Shown: one piece after another, positions 17,301 to 24,638 of the stretch | Layout of the letters: each line of letters begins with the position of its first letter | Numbering within the stretch: position 1 is the stretch's first letter | Source: Lachnospiraceae bacterium | GTDB lineage: Bacteria; Bacillota; Clostridia; Lachnospirales; Lachnospiraceae | NCBI GenBank assembly: GCA_024692955.1 | Contig: JAILLW010000060.1 | Span: 1 to 57,912, forward strand | Direction of reading: 5' to 3' | Length of the DNA: 57,912 bases | Notes under the pieces: model-generated | What the model was told of the DNA's origin: nothing | The model's input: only the letters and a program-made list of their open reading frames with translations | Database searches by the model: none | Position numbers and translations under genes: made by a program

Positions 17301-19757
17301 TATGGAGATACCATTCGACTCTCCGGAAAACTGAACGGAACGGCGAATTGTGTGCAGGGTGGCAGTCAAGAATTCTCCGTGAAAAAACCTGTCAGTGATA
17401 TAGAACTTGCCGGCTGGCAGATCGCGCTGTTAGGTACGGATAAAAAGCTGGCGATCGTTCAGCCGGAAAACCTTAATCGCGAGGAAGGCACTTATGATTT
17501 TATCGAGAAGTTTGAGAATGATGTTCAAAGCGTCGTTCTGAATAAAGCCGAAGGGGCTCGTCACGATGCTTACATCGGCGGCGATGGGAGTCTTTGGGTG
17601 TGGGGATATAATGAATGCGGACAGATCGGCGATGGTACGGATCGCTATGTGGCTTATCCGAAACCGGTTATGATACCGTCAGAAGGCACTGACGGATCTT
17701 CTGCCGATGTAATTGCGGATGAGGAATATGACGATACGGCGTCTGATATCGTATATCTTTTTGAAGATAAGTACGATATTGCCGGTGCATCGGATGAGAA
17801 TGAAAATGCTGTCGGCAATTCCGATTCGGAGGTGGAAGAAAGTCTTTCAGAGTCTGCAATGGCTGCCAGAATCTATGAAACTCCGGAATCAGTTGATGAA
17901 AGATTCAGGGTCAGCTTTTCCGAATTGGAGGCCTATTCCGGCTATAATCTTTATGTCGTAGAAGATGCGGAGTATGATCCGCTTGACAGTGAAAACCTTT
18001 TATATATCCATCATGGTACTACTGATGGCAACGGCGATCTTACATTTGAGTATGTACCAAAGGCAGATTGTCCGAATGCCGCAGCATTTGTTGTCAAACA
18101 ATGGGCAGACATTGAAGACGAGATCCGGGATGGTGACATCAATTCATATGTGGAAGTCCCGAACGGTATCTGGATGGCAGGCCTTAACGATCTTATCTAT
18201 GACGGGACCGCTCAGACGCAGGATATCAGGATTTACGACGGGAAAACACTTCTGGTCGCGAACAGAGATTATACCGTTTCTTATAAAAACAATAAAAATG
18301 CGTATACATATACGCCGGAAGATGAGGAATTCCGTGCCAAGAAAGCGCCTCAGCTGACGATCAAAATGAAAGGAAACTACAGCGGGAAGAAAACGGTATA
18401 TTTCTGCATTAAGCCGCTGTCTATAGAGGACAAGTCGCAATTCAGTGTAGCCTTAAAGAAAAAAGGAAAGACCTCCGTTGCAGAGATAAGCTGGAAGGGG
18501 AAAAAACTGAAAAAGAATACGGATTATCTGTCTATAAAGTGGCCTGCATATTACGCAATTTACGGTGAAGGAAACTTTAAGGGAACGCGGACCATATATC
18601 CGACAGATGTGATCGGAGTTTCCCAACCTGTATCGATCACGAAGGCAAGGGTGGCTTCTTTGCCGAACCGGATATATAACGGAATCCCTTATACAACGGA
18701 AAATGTCGATTCCATTCTTGAGGGAAAACTTACATATAAGGAATATGTACTTGTTCCGGGTACGGATTATCAGGTGACGAAAGTATTGAACGGAGACAGA
18801 ACAGGGTGGGTAACACTTGTTCTGCAGGGGCTGAACAATAAGAAAAGCATAAATCCGCCTGTTGTCGGGGAGCGGCGGATAAAGATCAAGGTACTCCCTT
18901 ATAATGTCTCAAAGGATGATATTACCGTGACGGATATGTCTGATTCCGGGAGCATAGTTGCGGCATACACAAAGGGGGGAGCCAGACCGGCAATAAAGGT
19001 CAGATTTAACGGAACGACTCTGAAACAGGGACGGGATTATACCGTAAAGTACAAAAACAATACTGCTGTTTCCTCCAAAAAGAAGCCTTTGATCGAGATT
19101 GCCGGGAAAGGGAATTTTGCCGGTAAACGCTCTGTTGTTTTTGCGATCGAGCAGAGTGTCTTTGCGACGGATCAGGGTATCACGGTTCTGGCAGCAGACA
19201 AAGCTTTGCCGAAGGATGCGACAAAGTATCAGACCAAGATTCTGGTATATGACAGAAATGGTGTTTTGCTGAAGGCAGGAACCGATTATAAGAAAAGCGT
19301 GGTATATAAAAAGGATGATATCGTACTTGGCAAGAATAGTAGAGTCAGTGCCGGTGACGTTATTACAGTCGAGGTGACAGGGAGCGGCAAAAATTATACT
19401 GCGGATACTATTTCTGTGACTTATACGATTCTTGAAAATGACATCGATATCAGTAAAGCGACAATCAAGATCAAGGATCAGGCCTATACCGGACGTGCAA
19501 TCCGCATTACCGGGGCATCACAGATAAGCAAGGCCACAATAGGAAAACAAAAGACACCTCTTCAGATAAGTGTGGATGGTGGTAAGACCGGAGACTTCAT
19601 TGCCGTTCCGGGGAGTTATGTCAAGAATGTCCAGAAAGGGACCGCAAAGGTAACTTTTAAGGGCATCAACGGATGTGGAGGATATAAAACGGTCAGTTTT
19701 AAGATTAAGTCCCGTTCTGTCCTGAGCAACCTGTGGTATGGGTTGCTGGATAATTAA
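14307..19757 (+). CDS. Giant secreted RCC1-repeat protein with C-terminal Ig-like repeats
   Basis: 1816 residues. A Sec signal peptide occupies 1-29 (KQQFIKRLAAMALLAVMF, cleavage near SLADE). Residues 30-90 are an acidic Ser/Glu/Asp stretch, and 100-735 hold beta-rich regions of no recognised family. Five RCC1-like blades lie at about 755-1125 (LWIWGYTFG, LWLWGSNKVGQIGNGS, LWFWGREY, LWIWGKD, LWVWGYNECGQIGDGT). An acidic spacer follows to about 1195, then at least six Ig/bacterial-adhesin-like modules at 1290-1803 with YDGT, GRDYTVKYKNN, and KGNFAGKRSV-type ends. There is no LPXTG anchor or transmembrane tail. GGGAGG precedes the start. The region is more AT-rich than its neighbours. It is probably a surface or extracellular binding protein; the ligand is unknown. 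Confidence 0.88.
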   Translation: MKQQFIKRLAAMALLAVMFVSYPLESLADEITYDELPFEDESISSDETSDELSEDATNSFESDAVGLSNDDISITGTDSVGQLLGDALSGKASEQIENDGHNIFSVEMNGATASVDFETLHDAELIVAIYEEDGVKLLGTGKTFVLAGETSCEVAVGIDPMPQYFYIRAYLVLDDSLESLCTPYENPNYTREMQEFLATTATDFEQDLILNLDESVEDNFLVYNEDVIRIAEDGVTNTVISVNEETSEYVFGEIDTKIADAVPGNTIAYEYADGSLVIFVIDTIGFSEDGKTATITGKQGELEEIFDFVKIDAEADEEEATVENSERDPEIEYLGELTNEEFDEIAAERTSVSEEWADGTQLNGANIGEEELTFSVESLNAIDGEESFKKKISYYAEHKPTAKTKFKAAFGLSFKGVLKYYVSFSKQYIEFRLDYEIFASVSTEGKLEKKWPIDKIVITPLPGVNIVFTPSFIIGISGKIEAKVKIEGRIGTSYRNGQGWKNLTNNPKIKSEIEAEIKVYCGISFEPEINIISKHVAYAGMEAKILGVVKGTLGKSEPVSATRLHTCRQCIDGTIGVEASCSFKVRFLNLKWLTKEVEYKFEHKIADWYLSLDNMEWGLGKCPHQYYAVRFSVKNSKGKAIPNATVSGLENFMALPLWEGGSLPDEKEYYEAVTSIQADNHGIAKGYQQKIGGNYTVSVTADHYRTGTHWYSIKKDKVTKNNIILGENPEDPPADEDDDQEEFIVLSTKVEQACLGKESSAAVDSDGNLWIWGYTFGLTGDFAYSYTPVKVMTGVKKVSIGWGDFPDYAAHIGVLKADNSLWLWGSNKVGQIGNGSTRYASTPVKVMSNVRDFTLGYKSSYAIKNNGELWFWGREYKGKEWVDSGSYWSVKYTNVTKPQKVLDDVEKISVDEDCFAALKSDGGLWIWGKDVAKASFDSIPVEYNPESDSYDNVDVLTPALVLEEVKNVSIGRDPMGNVSTGAIVWDWYDYDYGQNDYIYGDTIRLSGKLNGTANCVQGGSQEFSVKKPVSDIELAGWQIALLGTDKKLAIVQPENLNREEGTYDFIEKFENDVQSVVLNKAEGARHDAYIGGDGSLWVWGYNECGQIGDGTDRYVAYPKPVMIPSEGTDGSSADVIADEEYDDTASDIVYLFEDKYDIAGASDENENAVGNSDSEVEESLSESAMAARIYETPESVDERFRVSFSELEAYSGYNLYVVEDAEYDPLDSENLLYIHHGTTDGNGDLTFEYVPKADCPNAAAFVVKQWADIEDEIRDGDINSYVEVPNGIWMAGLNDLIYDGTAQTQDIRIYDGKTLLVANRDYTVSYKNNKNAYTYTPEDEEFRAKKAPQLTIKMKGNYSGKKTVYFCIKPLSIEDKSQFSVALKKKGKTSVAEISWKGKKLKKNTDYLSIKWPAYYAIYGEGNFKGTRTIYPTDVIGVSQPVSITKARVASLPNRIYNGIPYTTENVDSILEGKLTYKEYVLVPGTDYQVTKVLNGDRTGWVTLVLQGLNNKKSINPPVVGERRIKIKVLPYNVSKDDITVTDMSDSGSIVAAYTKGGARPAIKVRFNGTTLKQGRDYTVKYKNNTAVSSKKKPLIEIAGKGNFAGKRSVVFAIEQSVFATDQGITVLAADKALPKDATKYQTKILVYDRNGVLLKAGTDYKKSVVYKKDDIVLGKNSRVSAGDVITVEVTGSGKNYTADTISVTYTILENDIDISKATIKIKDQAYTGRAIRITGASQISKATIGKQKTPLQISVDGGKTGDFIAVPGSYVKNVQKGTAKVTFKGINGCGGYKTVSFKIKSRSVLSNLWYGLLDN

Positions 19758-19871
19758 TGATGAGCAAAATACGGACAGAGTTTATATGAGATCAGTATGT
19801 GGCTGTTTCTTTGAGGGGGGATTGAGCCGATTCTTTGATGGGGCAGATCTGAGCTGTTATTAGGATGCGGG

Positions 19872-20012
19872 TTATCGTTCGTCATCTTCCGGCTCATAAT
19901 CATTCAGTTCCGGAAAGTCAAGGAATTCACTGAGGGTCATGTTAAAGGTACCGGAGATTTTGTGAAGAGTCCTTATCTGGGGATTTTTGCCGGTACCGGC
20001 TGATGTGTTATT
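19872..20012 (-). pseudogene. Relic of an XRE-family HTH regulator (C-terminal end)
   Basis: On the minus strand a fragment reads KNPQIRTLHKISGTF, then NMTLSEFLDFPELNDYEPE, ending with DDER and TAA at 19872-19874. This is the characteristic tail of small XRE/Cro regulators (..NPxxxTLxKIAxxLxMTLSEFLD..). Upstream the frame meets TAG at 20013-20015, and a TIE-like coding trace continues in another frame, so the DNA-binding part is lost or frameshifted. There is no start codon or binding site. It lies in a 700-base gene-free region with repeats, suggesting decay of a former accessory insertion. Confidence 0.7.
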
Positions 20013-20097
20013 CTATGGTGTTTTCCTGATTTCCGACACATCCCGGAGGGGCGGTACTGTCCGAAATGTGTCAGGAGCGGAGGCTTTTGGCTGATAG

Positions 20098-20228
20098 AAC
20101 ACAAAAGAAGCTCTCCGGCCGGCCGCAAGTGTGTTGCGGCTCGGGAAAACGGCTGTTCGCGACACAAAATGAGGGAGCCGGCCGGCCGCAAGTGTGTTGC
20201 AGATTGGAAAAACGGCTGTTCGCGACAC
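20098..20228 (+). repeat. 63-bp tandem repeat
   Basis: Two copies start at 20115 and 20178, exactly 63 bases apart with no indel. Each begins CCGGCCGGCCGCAAGTGTG and ends ACGGCTGTTCGCGACAC, with a diverged middle. A partial third unit (ACACAAAA then CCGGCCGG) precedes the first. They lie between the XRE relic and dispersed repeat copy B. Apart from these repeats I see no gene in 19758-20457. Confidence 0.85.
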
Positions 20229-20278
20229 AGACCAGACCCTCCATAGATGCAAGCTTGTTATATGCACTCGCCGACATC

Positions 20279-20355
20279 TGAAAATGACCCACTAACCCCG
20301 TCCCCGGGGTTCATTTCCGGGGTTCATTTCCGGGGGCCATTCCGGGGTCCATTTC
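20279..20355 (+). repeat. Dispersed GC-rich repeat, copy B with variable tail
   Basis: The core at 20281-20309 begins AAAATGACCCACTAACCCC and continues GTCCCCGGGG. It is followed by degenerate tandem GGGGTTCATTTCC-like units to about 20355. The core matches copies at 9468, 44536 (inverted) and 44939. Confidence 0.75.
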
Positions 20356-20385
20356 CTGCAGGCCAAAGCGGCCTTCGCAAATGTC

Positions 20386-20417
20386 CTGTGGACAGATGAA
20401 AGCTTCATTGATATATT
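20386..20417 (+). promoter_or_regulatory. Promoter-like repeat P2 before the soluble hybrid kinase
   Basis: TGGACA (20389-20394), a 17-base spacer and TATATT (20412-20417). The spacer is identical to that of P1 at 14202-14218, including the ATGAA-AGC-TTCAT dyad. It lies about 40 bases before the kinase start. Confidence 0.6.
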
Positions 20418-20457
20418 ATGAATATCAGGGGAATTCGAAATAAATGGAGGAATGGCC

Positions 20458-22845
20458 ATGGACTATCAAACGATCCTGAACAGCGAATTTGCGGAACCGG
20501 CCGCGCTGATCGCCCTTAATGAGGGCGGGGCGCGCTTTGTCGATATCAACGATCGATTCCTCAACGAGATGCAGATGAACATCGCGAAAGAGGAGTTTCT
20601 GAAGAATGATTTTTCCGCAAACTTTGATGAAGAGAATCTGAAGAACTTCCTGTATGTGCTGAAAAGATGCGCGGAGACAAAAGAGGAAAAGACGACCGAG
20701 AACTGGTGGATGCTGGTATCCGACTGCTGCGGGATGAACAGGGTATTTCTGAAGAGCCGGCTCGTTCCCGTGGGGGAAAAAGACGGTGAGGCCATGATCT
20801 TCGCGGGGATCCGGAACATCTCCGACGAAAAAAAGATGAAGGAAAGCTTCACGGACATCGAATATCGTTACAAGATGTCCCTGGAGCAGATCAATATTTA
20901 CAACTGGGAATATACGATCGCTACGAAGGAAATGCGCCCGTGCTACCGGTGCATGAGGGATCTGGGACTTCCGGCACTTGTGGAAAACTACCCGGAGCCC
21001 GCCATCGAGGCCGGGATCTTTCCGGCGGATTATGCGGATATGTACCGCGCGATGATGAAAAGGATCGACGAGGGCTCGCCGGAAGAGGAAGCGGATATCC
21101 CGCTGACGGTTGGAAGAGTTCCTTTCCGCGTAAAGTACACGACGGAGTTCGACAAGGACGGGAAGCCGGTCAAGGCCTTCGGTTCCGCCACACTGATCTC
21201 GGAAACGGAACTCGGAAACATCCGCCTTGACAATCAGATCATCGGCACCCTGGCGGAGGAATACCGTTGCATCTACCTTGCGGATTTTATAAAAGACGAA
21301 GTCAAAGTGATCAAACAGGAGGAGCTGATGAGCATCCCGGATCACGAATGCTGCAGGGGACTGCTGCAGGCGGCTGCCTCCAGGATCCAGGATATCAAAG
21401 AGGAGGAAAGAGCCAGGTTTGACGATCCGGAGCTTTTCCGTACCGAAATGTTCCGGGACGGGGACAAGCGTGAATTCCTGTACCGGGATGATGAGGGCAA
21501 CCGCTGGATCCGCATGGAACTGCGCGTACTTGAGCGGGGCCGGAACAAGGTGGACAGGATGCTGCTCTCGGCCATGATCCTGGATGATCTTCAGGCGCAG
21601 AAAATGGATGCGGACCGGCTGATCGCCGCACAGAAAAAGGAACTGGAAGACCGCCAGAGCCTGCTCCTTGATGCCATCGACGAAGCGAACAACGCGAATA
21701 AGGCAAAGACGGAGTTTTTCTCAAGCATGTCCCATGATATCCGGACACCCATGAGTGCCATTACGGGCTTTTCCCGGCTGGCGATGGAAGAGCTTGATAA
21801 CAGGGAGCTTCTTAAGGATTATCTTGAAAAGATCACGGATGCCGGTGATCATCTTATGAATCTTATCAACGATATCCTCGATATGAGCCGGATTGAAAGC
21901 GGCAAAATGGATCTTGTGAATTCTCCGGTGAAGGTCAGGGATCTTCTTACCGGGTGTGCCGACATGATCCGCGGCAAGATGGAGGAAAACAAACTCGATT
22001 TTCATATTGATGTGGAAGAGGCGGGCGACCGGATCGTGGAATGCGACAAGCTCCGGTTCTCCCAGATCGTCCTGAATCTGCTCTCCAATGCCTGCAAATT
22101 CACTCCGGAAGGAGGAAGCGTCTTCCTGACCGGAAAGGTAGCGGAAGAAAAGAAGGATGAGCTGGTCTACGAGATCCGGGTAAAAGATACAGGGATCGGG
22201 ATGTCGGAAGAATTCAGCCGCCATATCTGGGAAGCCTATTCCCGCGAGAATACGGATCTTGTCCGTGAAACCCAGGGGACGGGCCTCGGAATGATGATCG
22301 TGTGGAATATCGTGAACATGATGCACGGCACCGTCGATCTTCATACCGAGCCGGGAAAGGGGAGCGAATTTACCGTTCTGCTTCCGCTTAAGACCGCGGA
22401 TGAAAACCGCCCCGCCGCATTTGAAGACGAGCGGATAAAGAAAGCACTCGAAAGAAATTATGAAGGCATCACGGTACTGGTGGTGGATGATACCGCAAAC
22501 AATCTCCGGCTTGCGAACGCGATCCTCCGGAAATACGGTTTTACGGTTCGTGTCGCGAATAACGGAGTAAAAGCCGTCGATATGATCAAAGCATCAAAGC
22601 CGGGAGAGATCGACCTTATCCTGATGGATGTGATGATGCCGGTAATGGACGGTTTTGAAGCCACCGGAAGGATCCGGGCGCTTCCGGACCCCGTGCTTTC
22701 TTCGATCCCGATCGTAGCGATGACGGCCAATGCTTTCGCCTCGGATGTACAGGCGGCACTTGATGCGGGAATGAACGCGCATGTTGCCAAGCCGTTTGCG
22801 CAGGAGGATCTGATCGCGGTCATCGATGAGAACCTTCCGGAATAA
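20458..22845 (+). CDS. Cytoplasmic PAS-containing hybrid histidine kinase (HK-REC)
   Basis: 795 residues from the second ATG, chosen because TGGAGG is seven bases upstream; it is only one base before ATG 20452. There is no signal peptide or membrane helix. PAS-like sensory segments lie at about 10-125 and 130-380, then a coiled coil (about 380-415). The dimerisation domain has SSMSHDIRTP (H426). ATPase boxes are NLLSNACKF (N544), DTGIGM and QGTGLGMMIV. The receiver domain at about 670-792 has LILMDVMMP (D724) and a KPF lysine loop. There is no HPt, so a separate phosphotransfer protein is needed; the one at 2135 is a candidate (inference). The beta-glucuronidase gene starts 12 bases after the stop. 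Confidence 0.94.
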   Translation: MDYQTILNSEFAEPAALIALNEGGARFVDINDRFLNEMQMNIAKEEFLKNDFSANFDEENLKNFLYVLKRCAETKEEKTTENWWMLVSDCCGMNRVFLKSRLVPVGEKDGEAMIFAGIRNISDEKKMKESFTDIEYRYKMSLEQINIYNWEYTIATKEMRPCYRCMRDLGLPALVENYPEPAIEAGIFPADYADMYRAMMKRIDEGSPEEEADIPLTVGRVPFRVKYTTEFDKDGKPVKAFGSATLISETELGNIRLDNQIIGTLAEEYRCIYLADFIKDEVKVIKQEELMSIPDHECCRGLLQAAASRIQDIKEEERARFDDPELFRTEMFRDGDKREFLYRDDEGNRWIRMELRVLERGRNKVDRMLLSAMILDDLQAQKMDADRLIAAQKKELEDRQSLLLDAIDEANNANKAKTEFFSSMSHDIRTPMSAITGFSRLAMEELDNRELLKDYLEKITDAGDHLMNLINDILDMSRIESGKMDLVNSPVKVRDLLTGCADMIRGKMEENKLDFHIDVEEAGDRIVECDKLRFSQIVLNLLSNACKFTPEGGSVFLTGKVAEEKKDELVYEIRVKDTGIGMSEEFSRHIWEAYSRENTDLVRETQGTGLGMMIVWNIVNMMHGTVDLHTEPGKGSEFTVLLPLKTADENRPAAFEDERIKKALERNYEGITVLVVDDTANNLRLANAILRKYGFTVRVANNGVKAVDMIKASKPGEIDLILMDVMMPVMDGFEATGRIRALPDPVLSSIPIVAMTANAFASDVQAALDAGMNAHVAKPFAQEDLIAVIDENLPE

Positions 22846-22857
22846 AGTGGAAAACCT

Positions 22858-24627
22858 ATGAAAAAATACTTATCCGACATCCATCTGGAGGATTACGCCG
22901 GGGAATACGAAAAGAAGAAGGCGACTTTCCGGGATATGATCTTTGAAGGGGGACGTGAGGCGGTTTTTCTCAACGGAACCTGGAATTACGCCGTCGACCA
23001 GTACGACACCTGTCTCAGGCAGAAGTGGTTTCTGGAAAGATATACCGACGCGAACGGGTTTTCCCTGCCGGTGGACTATTCCTTTGATGAGTGGGAAAAA
23101 ATGGAGCTTCCCGCATGCTGGAACACATTCGCGAAGGAATACCTGCTCTACGAGGGGCCGATGGTATTTACAAGGACCTTCCGGACGGAGCTTCCCGCAA
23201 AGGGCAGGGTGATCTTAAGGATCGGCGCGGCCTCCATGCTGTGCCGGGTGTTTCTTAACGGAAAATATGTCGGAATGCACCGGGGAGCCTCCACGCCCTT
23301 TTATTTTGATATAACAGAGGACCTTAAGGAAGAGAACAGGATCCTCTTAAGCGTGGACAGCACGAGGCGTCCGGAACAGGTGCCGACGGAAAATACGGAC
23401 TGGTTCAATTATGGCGGGATCTTTCGGGATATCGCTCTTTTTTATGTGCCGGATATCTTTATCCGGGAATTCAGGGTTCATCTCGTTCCGGACGGATCCT
23501 TTCAAAAGATCGCCGTTTCCATCCTGCTTTCGGAATCCGCGGATCGTACCGCCGTCATCCGGATCCCGGCGCTCAGGATCGATGAGGAGATCCCCGTCAT
23601 AAAAGGAAGCGCGGAGGCTGTCCTTTGGGCTAAGCCAAGGCTATGGAGCCCTGAGGATCCTTATCTTTATGAGATCTTTGCGGAATGCGGTGAAGATTCC
23701 GTATGCGACCGGGCGGGATTCCGGGAGATCCGGACCGAGGGGCAAAACATTCTTCTTAACGGAAAGAGCATCTTCCTTAAGGGGATCAGCGCCCATGAGG
23801 AAAGCGTTGAAAACGGCAGGGCGCTTACGGATGAGGAACGGAGGGAGAACCTTCTTCTTGCGAAGGAACTCGGCTGCAATTTCCTCCGGGCCGCGCATTA
23901 TCCGCATCATGAGAATCTGGCAAAACTTGCGGATGAGATCGGGATCATGCTCTGGGAGGAGATCCCGGTCTACTGGGCGATCCGGTTTGAGCGGGATGAG
24001 ACCTTTGAAGATGCGGATAACCAGCTTTGCGAGCTCATTATCCGCGACCATAACCGGGCCAGCGTGATCATATGGTCCGTCGGCAATGAGAATGCCGATA
24101 CGGACAGCCGTCTTTCCTTTATGAAACGGCTGGCGGATCGTGCCCATGAGCTTGATCCGTCAAGGCCGGTATCCGCCGCCTGCCTCGTGGATGAGGCGGA
24201 AAACAGGATCGCCGACCGCCTGGCGGAGCATCTTGATATTATCGGGGTCAATGAGTATTACGGCTGGTACAATCCTGATTTTAAGCGGCTTCCGGCCCTT
24301 ATGAGCAACAGCGATCCCGAAAAGCCGGTCATCATCACGGAATTCGGCGCGGATGCCATGCGGGGCTTTACCGGAGATCCGGAAAAGAAGGGAACCGAGG
24401 AATACCAGGCCGGGGTGTACGAAACCCAGCTTTCGATCCTTATGAAGATCGATTACATCAAGGGGATCTCTCCCTGGATCCTCTATGATTTCAGATGTCC
24501 GAGAAGGACGAGTTCGATCCAGAAATATTATAACCGGAAGGGGCTTCTGGACGAGACGAAGACATATCGAAAGCCGGCGTTTTATGTCCTTCAAAGATTC
24601 TACGGGGAAAAGGGAAGCGCGTCGTAA
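22858..24627 (+). CDS. uidA: Glycoside hydrolase family 2, beta-glucuronidase-like
   Basis: 589 residues, cytoplasmic. There is an N-terminal GH2 sugar-binding jelly roll (about 35-190: [25 protein letters not shown]), an Ig-like middle domain, and a TIM barrel from about 295. Acid/base E411 is in WSVGNEN and nucleophile E495 is in ITEFGAD; HYPHHE is also conserved. Near the end YYNRKGL supplies the N-x-K pattern (N559, K561) that in gut beta-glucuronidases contacts the substrate carboxylate, favouring glucuronide over galactoside. It would release glucuronic acid from conjugates entering the cell. It is followed 11 bases later by an ABC exporter and preceded by a hybrid kinase, so induction by that system is possible but unproven. 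Confidence 0.83.
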   Translation: MKKYLSDIHLEDYAGEYEKKKATFRDMIFEGGREAVFLNGTWNYAVDQYDTCLRQKWFLERYTDANGFSLPVDYSFDEWEKMELPACWNTFAKEYLLYEGPMVFTRTFRTELPAKGRVILRIGAASMLCRVFLNGKYVGMHRGASTPFYFDITEDLKEENRILLSVDSTRRPEQVPTENTDWFNYGGIFRDIALFYVPDIFIREFRVHLVPDGSFQKIAVSILLSESADRTAVIRIPALRIDEEIPVIKGSAEAVLWAKPRLWSPEDPYLYEIFAECGEDSVCDRAGFREIRTEGQNILLNGKSIFLKGISAHEESVENGRALTDEERRENLLLAKELGCNFLRAAHYPHHENLAKLADEIGIMLWEEIPVYWAIRFERDETFEDADNQLCELIIRDHNRASVIIWSVGNENADTDSRLSFMKRLADRAHELDPSRPVSAACLVDEAENRIADRLAEHLDIIGVNEYYGWYNPDFKRLPALMSNSDPEKPVIITEFGADAMRGFTGDPEKKGTEEYQAGVYETQLSILMKIDYIKGISPWILYDFRCPRRTSSIQKYYNRKGLLDETKTYRKPAFYVLQRFYGEKGSAS

Positions 24628-24638
24628 AGGAGGAATCC

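Noticed and set aside
20098-20228. CRISPR array
   Set aside because: Only two 63-base copies, no regular repeat-spacer alternation and no cas genes in the window.
20452-20457. ATG 20452 as start of the soluble hybrid kinase
   Set aside because: The TGGAGG site ends one base before it; ATG 20458 has normal seven-base spacing.
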